A stretch of 64,000 nt of DNA from Diplosphaera chodatii. Lineage: Eukaryota; Chlorophyta; Trebouxiophyceae; Prasiolales; Stichococcaceae. The stretch lies in NCBI GenBank assembly GCA_032358165.1, contig JAALGY010000042.1, forward strand, positions 1,054,001 to 1,118,000, in the 5' to 3' direction. Below the pieces are notes generated by a model. That model did not search any database. It had not been told where the DNA came from and saw only the letters and a list, made by a program, of their open reading frames with translations. How positions within the stretch are numbered: position 1 is the stretch's first letter; the number at the start of each line of letters is the position of its first letter. Of this stretch, positions 1-13,284 are shown piece after piece. Made by a program: the position numbers and the translations under genes.

Positions 1-1
1 G

Positions 2-3000
2 GCGGAGGGCGATGAGGCGGAGGAGCCGGCCGCCTGGGCGGGGCCCTCCGAGCAGGACCCCGCCTACCAGTGAGCGCTGGCTGCCCTGCGGACTGACCGC
101 TGCCTGTCAGCCAGCGGCATAGGCTCGCACCAGCTGGGAGCCGTGCAGCGTCAGCCGTGGGACGATGGCTCGGCGCAGTGTCAGCGGCGGCTTCGCGACT
201 GGCCATGAGGCTGTCCGCTTGTCCGCAGCACTCCAGCCATCGGACGATGGGCACATGACCTGGAACGAGACAGCCTCACGGACGCCTGTCCTGCGCAGGC
301 TGCTGGTGGACTGCAACCAGCTGGCGGTGGACATCGACAACGAGCTGGTCATCGTGCACAACTGGGTGCGCACCGCGCAATGGCGGGGATCCTGCCATAG
401 TTTCATGTTTCAACCTCACGAGTGTGGACATGAAACCACACCTGCCGCTCCAACGCTCGTGGTGTATGGTCATGTACGAGCTTTCCAGCAGCCCGCTTGC
501 GATCAAGCCCGGCGCGGCCAGCCTGCATTCTGGAAGCAGGCGTGCGTCATTATGCCCCCTGCAGGTGCGGGACCACTACAGGGCGCGCTTCCCGGAGCTG
601 GAGTCGCTGGTGCACCACCCCGTGGACTACGCGCGCGTCGTGGCCGCCATCGGCAACGAGGTGCCCGCCTTTCGCGCCGGGTCCAGGGTCTGGAAGGGCC
701 GGACGTTGGACGTGCTGCTGTCACCCAACCTGTTGTCACCTGCCAGACTCTGCTGGAGATGACGCTTGGCAGATGAGCAGGCCGGCCGCCTGCTGCCTGG
801 TGTGCGCAAACAGTCCAAAAGCACACACCACGAAGTGCGTACTCTGCACGCGCCGCAGGAGGACATCACCAATGTTGACCTGGACGGCGTGCTGCCCAGC
901 GCCACCATCATGGTGGTCTCCGTCACCGCCTCCACCACCGCGGGGCAGCCCCTGCCCGATGCCGAGATCACTGAGGTGTGTGCTGTGGTTGTGAACACTG
1001 TCAAGAATGGCTGTACATGGCCTGGGTCCTGCTGCAGCCACATGCAGAGACTCGCATCAACGGACAGTGAGCACTGCAGCCATGGGCATTCTGCAGGTGC
1101 TGGCGGGGTGCAGCATGGCGCTGGCCCTGGATGAGGACCGAGCCGACATCCTGCGGCTGGTGCAGACCAAGATGGGGCGCATCGCGCCAAACCTTTCGGC
1201 TGTGGTGGGCACCGCCATCGCGGCGCAGCTGATGGGCGTGGCCGGCGGCCTGGCCTCCCTGTCGCAGATGCCCGCCTGCAATATCCAGGTGCGTCTGATC
1301 CGCTTGCTGCTGCTCGAATGTACATCTACCTTCCTCCTCTGGCAAGCGCTGCAGCCACAAGCACAGCTTCACCCAGTCAGATCAGTGCTCTGCACGGCAC
1401 AAGGTGCAAGTACGGTCATGCTCAATACTCTTGGACCATGCACGGCAGAATGTCCCGCCAGACCACTTGCTTGCATGCACTTGGTACTCATCCGTGGCTG
1501 GCAGTGCACCCTGTGCTGCACATCAGCCAGGCGGTCGGTATTTGCATCACACAGAAGTTCTTCACTGTGTCGATCTGTCATCTGCAGGTGCTGGGCGCCA
1601 AGAGGAAGAACCTGGCGGGCTTTTCGACTGCAGCAGCCCAGCCGCACCATGGGTGAGTGCTCATTACCTGCGCTTGCTGCCTGACACCCAGCAGCCCAAC
1701 CACGTGCATCCAGCCAGGAGCTTTCCACACCAATGGACTCATGCAGGGGCGACTGATGTGCTGGCCTGCTGCGCAGGTTCATCTCCAACTGCGACCTGGT
1801 GCAGGGGGTGCCGCCGGCGCTGCGCTCGCAGGCCGCCCGCATCATCGGCGGCAAGACCGCGCTGCTGGCCCGCATCGACGCCGCCAACGGCGACCCCACA
1901 GGCGGGACCTCGTGTGCTTTGTCAGAACATTGGCCCAGTTGCTTTAAGCTTTGTGCTGGAGGCGAGTGCTTGCAGGACCAGTCTGCGCTGCAGGCCAGCT
2001 GATTGCGGTTCTGGCATGCGTGTCGACTGACGGCAGCTGCTGCGGTGGTGGCGCAGGCCAGAAAGGGCAGGAGTTCCGGGAGGCGATCGCCGCCAAGCTG
2101 GAGAAGCTGCAGGAGCCGCCGCCCGCCAAGCAGGCCACGGTGCGCGTCCCTGGCTGCTGCCGCCACCGTATCGGCGCATTCGTCTGCTGGTTCAGTCGAC
2201 TGACCTGCGCCTGCAGCACATCCTGCATCCAGCTGGCGCTGCGTACGAAACTGTGCAGGGTGTCCCTGGCACCCCGTTCTCAGCTGTGCTGCACCCAGCC
2301 GACACCCGCTGGGATGCACTGCTCCTGGTACAATGGCAGTCGATCAGTCCGGCTGACGTGGCTGCGGCCGCTGGTGCCAGGTGCTGCCGAAGCCGGACAT
2401 GGAGGGCAAGAAGCGGCGGGGCGGGAAGCGGTTCCGCAAAATGAAGGAGCGGTACGGGCTGACCGACACGCGCAAGGCCGCCAACCGCGTCAACTTCAAC
2501 CAGGCGGAGGAGGAGTTCCTGGACGGCGACGAGGTGGGGTTTTGTAAGTTGTTCATGGTTTGGTGATCCCCGGTGCACGGTTGGAGTGTGCGCATTCACG
2601 GTGCTGACCCTGCAGGTTGAACATGTGCTCATGCTGCGTTCGCGCGCCCTGTGGAGAAACAACTCCGGTCCAGGGTTCCAGTGTCGGTCCTGCCCTCTGC
2701 AGCTCAGCAAGCACTCCTCAACACCACCATGAGAATGTGTCAAACAACGCAGATTCGTGTCATGCAGATGGTGGGGCTGGGCACGCTGTCGAAGAACGCG
2801 GCGGGCGGGCGGCTGCGCATCGCGGTGCGTGCCCAGAAGCAGAAGCTGAGCGCCAAGACGCAGAAGCGCGCCAAGCAGTACGCGGCGCACGGCGCCGCCG
2901 GCGCCGGCACCGTCTCGGGGCTGTCCTCCTCCCTCGCCTTCACGCCCGTGCAGGTCAGCGTCTCCACGGCTGCGGTTCTCAAGTGTGGACTGTACTTCCC

Positions 3001-3424
3001 ACCGCTTCAGACCTCTTGCAGTGGACGAGCCCACCGCAGAATGTCAGGCTGTCGGGACGTCGCACAGCCCCACCTGTTGCGCTGACAGCCGTAGTTGCTG
3101 CTCGCGGCTGGTTGGACGGCGGAGTCCGGCGCCCCGGTCTGACAGCGGTCGTGCTCGCTGCAGGGCATCGAGCTGCACAACCCCAATGCCGCCGCCGCCG
3201 ACGCCGACATGAAGTCGGGCACCGAGTCCTACTTCTCAGAATACTCAGGTCAGCTGCCATGCTGCACCCCACACCATGCAACGTCATTGGTTTGAGGTGG
3301 CACGGCCACGGCATTCCTGAGCTGGTGCATGTGCGGTTGTCGACGCCTGGGAGTGTGCTACCGTTCAGGCTTCCGCAGCCTGGCGGGCTCGGGGAGCGTG
3401 ACGCTGCCCTCCAAGCGGGGGTGA
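2..3424 (+). CDS. PRPF31: U4/U6 small nuclear ribonucleoprotein PRPF31 (5' partial)
   Basis: Pre-mRNA splicing factor Prp31, which bridges U4 snRNA/15.5K and the U5 snRNP in the tri-snRNP in the nucleus. Twelve exons are visible: 2-69, 299-365, 565-660, 859-975, 1097-1288, 1588-1652, 1777-1901, 2057-2139, 2381-2533, 2768-2953, 3164-3248 and 3369-3424. They sum to 430 codons plus stop with all phases closing. NOSIC/Nop-domain signatures are present (RFPELESLV, ATIMVVSVTASTT, APNLSAVVG, GVAGGLASLSQMPACN, IGGKTALLARID). The C-terminal Prp31 domain follows (EPPPAKQ, GGKRFRKMKERYGLTD, SSLAFTPVQGIEL). The N-terminal residues lie upstream of the window. Intron 7 (1902-2056) only fits the reading frame with a GC donor. 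A poly(A)-like AATAAA sits at 3686. Confidence 0.95.
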
Positions 3425-3953
3425 TGTATGTGATTAGGGCGCGGGCTGCCGCTCGCAGCCGGGTGCCAGTGGAAGGAGGTTGGAAGGCATCCGACACCGA
3501 ACTGTGGGTCTCACATGCACCTTGTGACAGCAGCAGCGGCAGCAGCAATGGTGCAGACCGTGTCAGGTCCAGCACACAATGGTGGATGGGAAACATCCGC
3601 AGAGGTGCCCAGCGTCCAGCACCCTTGGACATGCTGCACATGCACGAGCTTACAATGCAGGTGTGTGTCGAGGACATCTCCCGCTGGAATAAAGCTTGAA
3701 TGATCAAAGCGAAATCCCACTGCAAGGACGACACTTCCAACCGCAATTCTTGGCTCTGATAATGCGCCAGGCACACATGCAGCGCATGTGCTTATGCATC
3801 CAAATGACGTTTGCATCCGCGCCTGCTCGACCGGCTGTTTCTCAACTTGACTGCCCGCTTTTGGATGGAGCAGTAGATGTCGCATGCGCTTGAGTTGCGC
3901 TGCTGAACAGAGGTTTCAGTTTCAGATATTCGTTCCAGTCCCATTGTGCCAAA
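3425..3953. other. Intergenic: PRPF31 3' flank and aldo/keto reductase 5' flank
   Basis: No coding signal was found. It contains an AATAAA at 3686-3691, about 260 bp after the PRPF31 stop, and probably the 5' UTR and promoter of the next gene. Confidence 0.5.
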
Positions 3954-6445
3954 ATGCTGTTGGGCAGATGCTCCCTGCCACGGTCCGTGAGCGGACCCTT
4001 CCAGCACCAAGATCATCAGAGGACGTCGTGTACAGCGCGATCTGCGGGCAGTAGCCTCAGGCAGCAGCATGTTGGCGAGGATGGTTCGCCGCATGACATT
4101 CCAGCATCGACACAGGCGTCTCCAGCTGGGCTCAACCGGCGGCAGCTTCTGACTGCCAGCACAGTGTTGCTTGGCAGCGCCGTACAGCAGCAGCACCCGC
4201 GGCGTCCAGCCAATGCGGCTGAGACCAGCAGCACACCAGGGGCGCCAGGCACCGGGTATGCTGCGATCCCGCAGGTGGCGCTTGCTGATGACCTGCACGT
4301 CAGCCAGGTGCGAGCGCAGCTGGATGCAGCGCGCAAGACTGGACTTCATCAGGCGACATGCATGCGCTGGGACATACGGCGAAAGAGCTCGGTAGAGACG
4401 CCACCCGAGGCAAGGATGCGCAGGTGATCAAGGGCTGCTGGCAGTTGAGCGGCGGGCACAGGGGCGACGCCGCGAGCGACCGCACTGCGGGCAGCGAGGC
4501 GGAGCAGGACTTTGGTGCCTTCGCGGCCGCCGGCATCACGACATTTGACACCGCCGACCACTATGGCCCCTCAGAGCAGCTGATAGGTGAGGCATGAACT
4601 TGCAACACAATGCTTCAATGAGTGTAACCACATAACTACCCGCATAAAGGACGAAAGGCCTGTGCTTGACACTTCTGGCCTTCTGCTGTCGTACTGAAGC
4701 TCCAGAGCAAGCGCAGCCCAGCTCTTCACACTGGTGGAGGTGCCCAGTGTCACCGCAGGCCGTTTCCTGAGGGATGAGGCTGGCGCCGCTCAAGACGTGA
4801 CCGTCCTGACAAAGGCCTGCATCTGGGGCCCGAACCTCGGCAAAGCGGGCCGCAGCGGCGTGCTCGAGCAGGTGAGCCACTCTCTGACGGTAGCAATAGC
4901 CATATCCGAGGTTGCACCACCTGAAGTCAGGTTCCATATCATGTGCAAAGCGCTGCGAGCTACTATGAAGCCGCATGCGCGGCGAGCTCGCTGAGCAGCA
5001 TGCCTGAGGTACCTGGCATGTGGCATGCGCAGGAGTACATCAATGTCTCACGGCAGAGGCTGGGTCGTCCAGAGCTGGACCTGCTCCAGTTCTACTGGTA
5101 AGTGTGTCTCTGCTGGCGTCCCTTGCATTGACCATGTGCGTACATATTCACATATAGGTTTCGATGCTGACATCCTACAGCATCATTGGCTAGGAAGTAA
5201 GCATCGACAGCCGATCCCCCTCGTGTGCAGGCATGATTATAGCCAGCAGAACTATGTGGCGGCGGCGCAGCAGCTGGCAGACATGCAGGCGGGCGGCAAA
5301 ATCCGGCGCATCGGGCTGACCAACTTCGATGTGCGGCGCACCGCGGAGATGCTCGACGCTGGAGTGCCGCTCGTCAGCAACCAGGTCAGCACTTGCGCAT
5401 GTCATAGTTGCTTAGGAAGCAACTTCGTGCTGGGTGTTTCGCATCTGCTTGGACACCCTCGGTCCGCGTGGAAATCGCTGTGCTGCTCAAAAACGTCGAT
5501 TACTTGCTGCACCGTGGCACATATCAATTGGTTGCATCGGTTCGCTTCAGCCTCCTGTGGCAGCTGCTCCCTCATTGATGGCTTTGTGCACACAGGTGCA
5601 GTACTCGCTGCTGGACCGGCGCCCCGAGAATGGCATGGCGGACTTTTGTCGGCAGCACGGCATGCAGCTGCTGCCGTACGGTGTGGTCGCTGGCGGCCTG
5701 CTCAGCGACCGCTACCTCGGCGCCAAGCCCGGCCAGTGAGCTCATCTGGCAGTGGGAACATGTGATGGCCCTTGGACTGCTCAGCTATGGTCCGCCGCTG
5801 TGAAGCTAGCACGGCCACTGCGGATGTTGCGCAAACCTCGGGGCACGATTGCGTCACAGCAGGACCTGTGATGTGAGGAGTGACTCCCTGCAGCGGGGAA
5901 GCCCCGAGGCCAGGCCAGGTCGGGTAACCATCAGCTGGCATGTTTGGCACTGCAGGGTGCAGCTGGACACAGCCAGCAAGCGGAAGTACGCCTCGGTGCT
6001 GAGCGCCAGCGGCGACTGGGCCTGGTTCCAGCGGCTGCTGCGGACGCTGCGGGGCGTCGGCGACGCACACGGCGGCGTCTCCATCGCCAATGTGGCGTCA
6101 CGCTGGGTGCTGCAGCGGCCCGCTGTCGGCGCCCTCATCATCGGTGGGCTTGTCAGCTGGGTACATACGTCAGCCGATCCCAGAGGCTCACGCACCAACC
6201 ATCATGTGAGCGTGTCGACAGGCAGCGCCAGGCACAAGCTGCTCTGGCTCTGGCTGTGGGCAGGAGATGTCAGAACTGGCTTGCACATCGCAGGTGCCCG
6301 CAATGCGCGGCACGTGGCGGACCATCAGACGCTGTTCTCCTTCCAGCTGACGGCAGAGGACCAGGCAGCGATTGATGACGTGCTGGCCCAGGCCCGCAGG
6401 CCGCGGGGCGACTGCTACGACTGGGAGCGCGGCGGCGTGTTCTGA
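3954..6445 (+). CDS. Aldo/keto reductase, predicted thylakoid-lumen (Tat) targeted
   Basis: NAD(P)H-dependent oxidoreductase of the aldo/keto reductase TIM-barrel superfamily; the substrate cannot be told from sequence. Eight exons: 3954-4307, 4424-4586, 4759-4871, 5033-5097, 5231-5384, 5596-5735, 5956-6143 and 6294-6445. They close in frame to 442 residues. Catalytic tetrad candidates are Asp and Tyr in FDTADHYG, Lys in VLTKACIWG and His in LLQFYWHDYS. GLTNFDV and [10 protein letters not shown] are typical strand motifs. The first ~60 residues look like a plastid transit peptide. They are followed by a twin-arginine motif ([10 protein letters not shown]62-R63), a hydrophobic stretch and an Ala-Asn-Ala cleavage site near residue 88, which is the layout of a Tat lumen signal. 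The start codon is the first ATG in the exon and gives this complete signal. Confidence 0.9.
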
Positions 6446-6974
6446 GCACCCCTGCCCGGGGGTTGGATGTCGGAACCTGTTTTGTGCACACAGCTTGCTG
6501 TAGAGACTTCTTCATGCAAATGCAAAAGGCTCTATTCGCGCGCCAAAAGCACATGCAAATGTCGTGGTATAGAATGTGGACGAGCACATGAAACAGCTTG
6601 GTGTTGACGTGATGCTCGTGCAGCGTGTTCGGTGTGCACTGGTTCGCTTCAGCATTGTCAGTCCATCAGAATGCCCCGTCTCTGCTTGATACTCTGCATT
6701 TCTGGGCCACAACTTCACCGGTGTGCTCATGGACGGACTTCGAACAGCAATGCGAAGCACCTTGGCGATGATCTACTTAGCTGCTGCCACACGGTTGCGT
6801 TTTTGCAGCGACCAGACGTCAACTATGTTTGCTGCAGCGCCACTGTCCCCGCCGCCTTGGCGGTGCTACCAAGTGCATTCTTCTCAGTTTGGACTACCTC
6901 TCTGCTGCCAACGCGGGCAGAATCAGCCGCTTTGGCGGGCAGAACTATGGTGGCAAGCGTGCGACAAGGCCCAT
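6446..6974. other. Intergenic between convergent genes
   Basis: This lies between the 3' ends of the aldo/keto reductase (+) and the first PhoD phosphatase (-). No gene is supported; presumably it holds two 3' UTRs. Confidence 0.5.
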
Positions 6975-9900
6975 CTATACCTTCACCAGGTGGTTGGTGT
7001 TGACCCGGGTGCTCCAGCTTTCGCCAACGACCTGCAATGCGAGCACGACCTCTCCATGCAGCTCAGAATCGGACGGTGGCAAACACGACAGTATGCGCAG
7101 ACCGGCAGCAGCAGCCTGTTGGGTGCACCGCGCACACCTGGTTGGCGTACTGGCCCTTCACCCACAGGGAGGGCGCATAGTACCAGGTGCTGGTCGCCGC
7201 GGTCTGGTTGATGTCAAGGACAGCAAAGCCCTTATAGCCGCTCTCTTGGTACCTGTGAGCAGGCAGGGCCCCGAGTGGCTGTCCGGCGTTCCAACCCTGC
7301 CAACTCTCATACTCATCGTAGATATGGCAGGCTGTGTTCGTGCGTCGATCTGGTGTCTGCACCCTGTCTGACGACGGCAAAATATATGATACGGCATGAT
7401 TAGCAACACAGCATTAACCCCTCCATCTCGTTGCAGCATGTGCACACGTGTTGCTTTGGCGGCTCACTTCACGTGCGGGTTGGCGGCCTTGATCTTGGCT
7501 TCGGTGCTGTCGACGGTGGCGCGGCTGACGCTGGGACCGCTGCATGGGAAAAGCTACACTCAGCTCGTGCTTTTGCAGCTGCTGTGACGGCAACAGCCGC
7601 AGCGGTGTCCGTCTTGTGTTTGCTGCACACGATGGAGCACAGAGGAGGCTGAAGCACAGTGACCGTGCTGCACATCAAGGCTGTGGACTGCTGCCAGGGG
7701 CAGAGGGGACGACAGTCTTGACGGTTGGTTTGCTCACGCGTAGCCAGACGTGACACTCGAAGACACGAACTCGACAGCCACAGAGCCGGCGCCAGTCGCA
7801 GCATTGTAGTTGAAGCCTGTGGCATAGCAGTGCGTCGCACTTAGGACCAGACCATGCAATATTCGGCGCTTCCACACATGACAACTTCCAGTGCAAGCAT
7901 CAAGCGCAGGTGCGCACCAGCTTCGTTGGGGCAGGGGTTGGCTGGAACATCCAGTGCCCAGTGGCTGTGAATGTCCCCCGTGAGGATCACGGTGTTGGCT
8001 GTGAGGCAGCAAGCGGTCAAACTCAATAACAGTTCTGCCAATACAATGCACTTGAACGCTCAACAAAGAGCGCGCACATCTGAGACTCACAGATCTTGTT
8101 GGTGCTCAGGTGGGCAAGGACGTCCTTCTGGTCCTGCCTGTACCCTGCAAGCACCAGGTACGACTTGTTGTCTTATTATGCACATCTCTGTGTTGGCATG
8201 CGTGACTATGCAGCTAGCAGAGGCAACTGCTGCCAGGAACACTCTTCTTCCGGCTGATATCCTTGGGTCATAATTGGACGGCTCAAGGGTGCCTCACCGT
8301 CCCACTGCACCAGACATGCAGAGTACCAGGTTAGTGATGAAGTTGTGGGGCTGGTGCATGCGGCTGATGTGAGACGTGTGCACAGCGCAGATAAACGATC
8401 ACCTGGTCAGCGGAGGGGCTGTCACATCTGTGCGCGAACAGCACCTGGGCCATGGCAGGTGTCACTTCGATACTCAGTGTTTGCTTGTGCGGTCAGGCCG
8501 GGTGGTGATTGCCTGTAGAGGTCAGCTTTGGCAGGCATTGCAACACAGATGCTTGTGCAGTCACCAGAGATCTGGTGGACATACTTCGTTGGTGCATTTT
8601 AGTGATGGTCATGTCCCACCTGTTGGCCGATGATCTTCCAGGTGGACGTGGCGTTGGCAGCAGTCAGCTGGTTCTTCAGGTACGCCTTCTGCGTGGCGCC
8701 CAGGATGGTGCGGGTCGGGTCCTGCATTTCCGGAACTAGATCAGCAGACTTCCTTGCAGAATGTTGCTTCCACCGTCTAGAACTGCCAGGGTGCTTGGCG
8801 GCGAAGCAGTTTCAAGCTGATGCCGGCTTGACAGGAACTGCTGCCAGATAGCATTGACTTCCATGCTGTTGATGTCAAGCGTGGGGCACTCACGCTGGCG
8901 GCGGCCGCGTTCTGCTGGTTGCGGCCGATGATGCGGGTGTCCAGCATGATCAGCTTGACCAGCTTCCCGATGTCGAAGCTGCGGTAAATCTGCAGTGCAC
9001 CGCGTGTAGCTTAAAATGCAGTCATGCTGACTGCTCCCCGAAAACCGTGACAGGCCGCATGTCAGACAGCATAGTACACGACAGAAAACAACAAAGCCAT
9101 GCTGCAACAGTCAGGTCACCTGCTGCTTATCGTTGACGTTGGCCTGCCGGATGGGCATCTGCTCATAGTAGACTGCACGGCATGCGCAGCGGGAGTTCAG
9201 TAGGAGACTTGATGTTGGTGAGCATGTTTACCAGCGCGCATGAGGGACGTCACTGGAGGAACAACCATTGACGTTGGTGGCGCAGCATATGTGGAAGGTG
9301 AAAGAGGACTCGTAGATCCAAAAGTGGCAGAGGCCCACCCTGCAGGGCGTTGAGCTTCCGCGCGGCCCAGGTGCCCTCTGTTGACGACTGGTGGTTCTGC
9401 GCACCGCCGCTCCAGGCATCGCTGCGTGCGTGAGTCAGATCTTGGTAGCCTGATCACACTGTCATGTCAAATGTGCGCACCTGTACAGGCGGAATCAGCC
9501 AATATGCAACGGCCCCCTGCAACAACCTTTTACGCCCTGCACATGTTGTTCAATGGCACATCCCGGACTGCACCAAGAATGACGCCAGGCTCTCAAGCGC
9601 TTGTTCCATTGTATGCAGGCTGCATGATGTCAGTGTTGAGGTTCTGGCAGCGCACTTGGCGTACTCGTGGTCGTCCCACACCGGGATGAGCGGCGCCGAG
9701 GCGCGCATGGCCTTCAGGTCCACATCGGAGTTGTACTGGTTGTACCGGGTGCTGCAGGCGGTGGGCACCCGACATTCAGGTGGAAGCGCCCACGATTTGA
9801 GCTTGGAAAGTTGCCGACATGTAGACGCAGCAGGCTGCTGGGCGTGTCTGATACGGTGACGACCGCTGCTGACGTGAGGCGTTCAGTTCATGTGCCACAT

Positions 9901-12231
9901 GTGCAGGCTCACCGGTAGTCTGACAGGGTCACGACCTCCTTGTTGGGTTGGTGCGTGCGCGCCGCCCGGTCTGCTGCCGGCAGGTTCGCATTGCCCGCCG
10001 TCGCGTACTCGTAGATGTAACTGTCAAGCAGCAGCACTGTCAATATCGACACCTGCTCCATCTGCTGTGCAATCGTTGTCGGAGCACTTGAGAGCAACAT
10101 CATAACTGGGTGGCAGAAGCAATGTCAGGGCGCATGCCACTGCAGGATGCTGTCAGCATGTGCCGCTGTCGCAGGGCGCGCTCACTCTCCGGTGTGGATG
10201 TTGTAGTCGATCAGGCCCTGGTCGGCCATGCGGGCAATCTGCCTGCATGGCACGGCATTGCACAGGTCATAAGGATGCCACATGCTGCAGCAGGTGCCGG
10301 ATTGCCAATACAGGTGAGCTTGCAACTGCACAGCGCAGTGTGGACATGTCGACTGATGCGCCCACCCATATACCGTGAAGAAGGCCGTGGGCTGTAGCAC
10401 AAGCACAAATGCCGGTCACACAACCGGGCACATTGATGCAGCCCACATGACGCTGACCTTCTAAAGTGCTGGTGTCGGCAACTAACATCAGCACCAAAGC
10501 AGCATGCTCATGCAAAAAGCCTTGAGGGAACGCACACACACGCCAGGAAAGCCAGGCGCGGACACACCAGGTTGGAGCAGCCGAAGAAGGCGATGCGGAC
10601 GCGCAGGTTGTTGCCGGTGGGGGTCGGCAGGGTGCGGGTGCGCCCAATGGTCGAGTATCTGCACAGAACCTGCTATGTCGACCATGAGTCCTCCAGCGAC
10701 ACAGCCAGTTCCTACGACGAGCACTTTTGTGCAAGGCTTAGCAAGCCTCACAAAATTGCACAGGAGGGTCTGCAGCACAGGGGTGGCGTGCGCACTGCAG
10801 GGTGCCCCCGGAGCCGACATAGCGCCACTGGTAGTAGAATTTTGTGTTGGCCGCCAGCCCGCTGGCCGCCACCTACGTAATCAGCAGATGCATATGCCCT
10901 CATGCTGCTGTCAGTCGATAGGGTCCGGTTTTCCGCGTCGTGAAGCAGCAGTGAGGCCCACCGTGAGTACAGACTTGAGGAGTTTGTTGCTCTGCACACT
11001 TTGCAGTGTTCAGCGGCCTGCCACGGGGCGTCACCTTGGAGGTGTAGTCGACGCCGCTGCTGGTGGTGACGGTGCCCTGCGCAGCGATGGTCGTGAAGGC
11101 CCTGCTGGTGGACACCGCGTAGTTCAGGGTGGCGGTGCCGGCGGCGGGGGGCGTGACGCGCGTCCACAGAATGACGGAGGTGGCGAATGGGTCGCCCGAC
11201 GCCACACCCTGCGCAGGCGTGCGGTTGGTTGATACTTATCCTCTTGTATGCACCTGCTTCAACAGTGCAGCCATGTCATCTGTGCCACATGCCGGCTGCT
11301 GCGCAGGCCAGCAAGCAAGGAGCCGTCAGCAGTCCCTCAGACGGCCTCCCTCACGATCCGCAAACTTATGTTGAACCCGTCACAAGCCAATGGGTGGTCG
11401 GCCTGCTGTTCGGAGGTGGCGCATCTTGGGAGCTGTGCGGTGCGAGGAGCCTGGCATGACCAGGCGATCACGGTGCGACAGGGGCGACATCGCAGATCTC
11501 TGCAGGCTAGGATGATTTCATGCGGGATAATTAGTTGAATGAGGCGCAGCTGATACACGCGACCCAGTTGCGCAACCGTTGAGCAGTGGCATCGCGAGCC
11601 TGAGAGTGCGATGACGCTGGCAGCGTGAACACAGTGCCGCACACCCATCAGGACAAAGTCTGAATGCCATCAGCCTTGGTATAGGGCGGAATGCAGGCAG
11701 CCTATCCGTGAAATGCGGTGCTGCACCTGTGTCAGACGGCTGACTCGGTTGCAGTCTCACGGAAATTTGCGACCTGAGCACCTGCGCAAAGATGGCGTCG
11801 TTGACAGCCGCAGCGCTGTTCCAGGCCGTCTGAAGCAGCTTCCTAGCGGAGCGCCGCGTCACCGAGGCGTCCGCCGGCTCTGCGCATGCAAAAGTGTAGG
11901 AGGTTGCCATCGGCACCAGCATCTTTTTGGAGCGGGTGCAGCTGGTGACTGTGTGCCCAAAAACCAGCTTCAGGCCCTTTTCAGATAGATCCAACAGTAC
12001 TATTGGCCATCTGATATGTGCATCGTGCGTTTCGTGCCGTGCAGGCAGCATGCAGGCCATGCAGAGTGTCCCTGCAGGCGTACCAGCCTTCGCAAGCTCG
12101 GGCAGCTCTGCAAGTGGGGACCTATAGGCCAGGTTTTCCGCTTCCAGTGCAGCTGCGCCCGAGCCTGTGATCACAAGCACAGCCGCCACGATCGCGACCA
12201 GGTTTGCCATTGTCGGCGACACCACCTGCAA
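6975..12231 (-). CDS. PhoD-type alkaline phosphatase, secreted, copy 1
   Basis: Metal-dependent phosphomonoesterase/diesterase of the PhoD family, which releases phosphate from organic esters outside the cell. About 20 short exons are recognisable by protein similarity, from 12231-12084 (signal peptide MANLVAIVAAVLVITGSGA) to 7031-6975. In order they give GVASGDPFATSVILWTRV, IGRTRTLP, IAFFGCSNL, TAFFTVYG, HTGDYIYEY (rebuilt across an intron), VWDDHEYAK, YYEQMPIRQA, KLIMLDTRIIG, RTILGATQ, LTGDIHSHWALDV and VAVEFVSSSVTSGY, ending GESWSTRVNTNHLVKV. These include the metal-binding and catalytic Asp/His motifs of the family (GDYIYEY, WDDHE, GDIHSHW). An alternative start lies at 12210. Some inner exon borders are approximate. 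It is a tandem paralogue of the gene at 13285-19861. Confidence 0.9.
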
Positions 12232-13284
12232 GTCACCCCATCACTGAAACTCAGCATTGCTGAAAGGTGTACAAGACCTGGTCAGTGATGGCAGAGCCTT
12301 CGCGCTCACGCTGCAAGCTACGGTCATCCGCACAGCAGCGAGGGTCTCTCTGCCTGGTCCGCGCGGACACAGTTCAGGCAAGCAAATTGCTCTGCAGGCA
12401 GTAATGTGTGTGTGTGCAAGTGACGCACAGTGGCCTTGCACACCTGGCTTGCAGCTGCAGATGCAGCGGAAGTGATGTGTATATGTGCAACACTTTGGGC
12501 GCTGGTCTGCAGCACTGCGATTGCGCCCGGTCTGGTCACGACAGTCAGCACGGCTCACGTGTGTACTGCAGCCTTCCGATGCCCCTCCAACCTGTGAATA
12601 TGCTCCTGGTGTGTGCATATGTGTGCACAATGTGCTGGATACTGTCGTGCTCACAGATGGTTGACCTGACAGCGGCCCAGGTCAGTTTGAAGGCAACTGC
12701 TGATGGTTTGCGAGCGTGCGCGCGCTGGCAGACAGAAGCCATGTGTTGCAAATGGTACAGTTTGGCGGTCTACTTGTGAAGCAGGCACAGGCGGCCAGCA
12801 TTGGGAAGCGGCACATCATGCCACAGCGGATACGACTATCGAGGTTGCACGGCATGTGGAGTGCGAGATCTTCGACACGGTTGCTTACACAGCATGCACA
12901 ATGTGTGATGCCAAGCGCTGTGTCAAACAAGAACGTCTCAAACAATACCATGCACAGCAGGCAGGCCGCGGCAGTGGTCTCTGGCTGCTCCTCACCGACC
13001 TGGCTGCTGCTGCATCAATCAAGGCCACATACCAAACTGCACACTCCGAGGCTGCTCTATCAGGGCGTTGTTTGCGAGTGTACCTGCGGCGCTTCGGCAG
13101 TGCGGGCAGACTTCGGATTCTATATCAAAAGGCTGGTGCTGTGTGTCGTCTTCGGTGTCTGTGCTCGCCTGGCCCTTCCATACGCTTCTGCGTCCTTCGT
13201 GCTACGTCTCGCTCTATGGCCCATCGCAGTCATATGTGCTGCTTTGTATATTAAATCTGCCGCCTGCTGGCGTCAGGGTGCGCT
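12232..13284. other. Intergenic between tandem phosphatase genes
   Basis: About 1 kb with no supported coding exon; it should hold the promoter of copy 1 and the 3' UTR of copy 2. There is a short (GT)n run near 12405 and a TCAGCATTGCTGA palindrome at about 12251, just upstream of copy 1. Confidence 0.45.

Noticed and set aside
1369..2319. 316-codon open frame on the minus strand
   Set aside because: It overlaps PRPF31 exons and introns antisense, has no recognisable motif, and is expected by chance in GC-rich DNA.
2192..3034. 280-codon open frame on the minus strand
   Set aside because: Antisense shadow of PRPF31 exons 9-10.
12400..12420. (GT)n and TGCATGC-rich tracts across the window
   Set aside because: Short and common in this genome background; no array of useful length.
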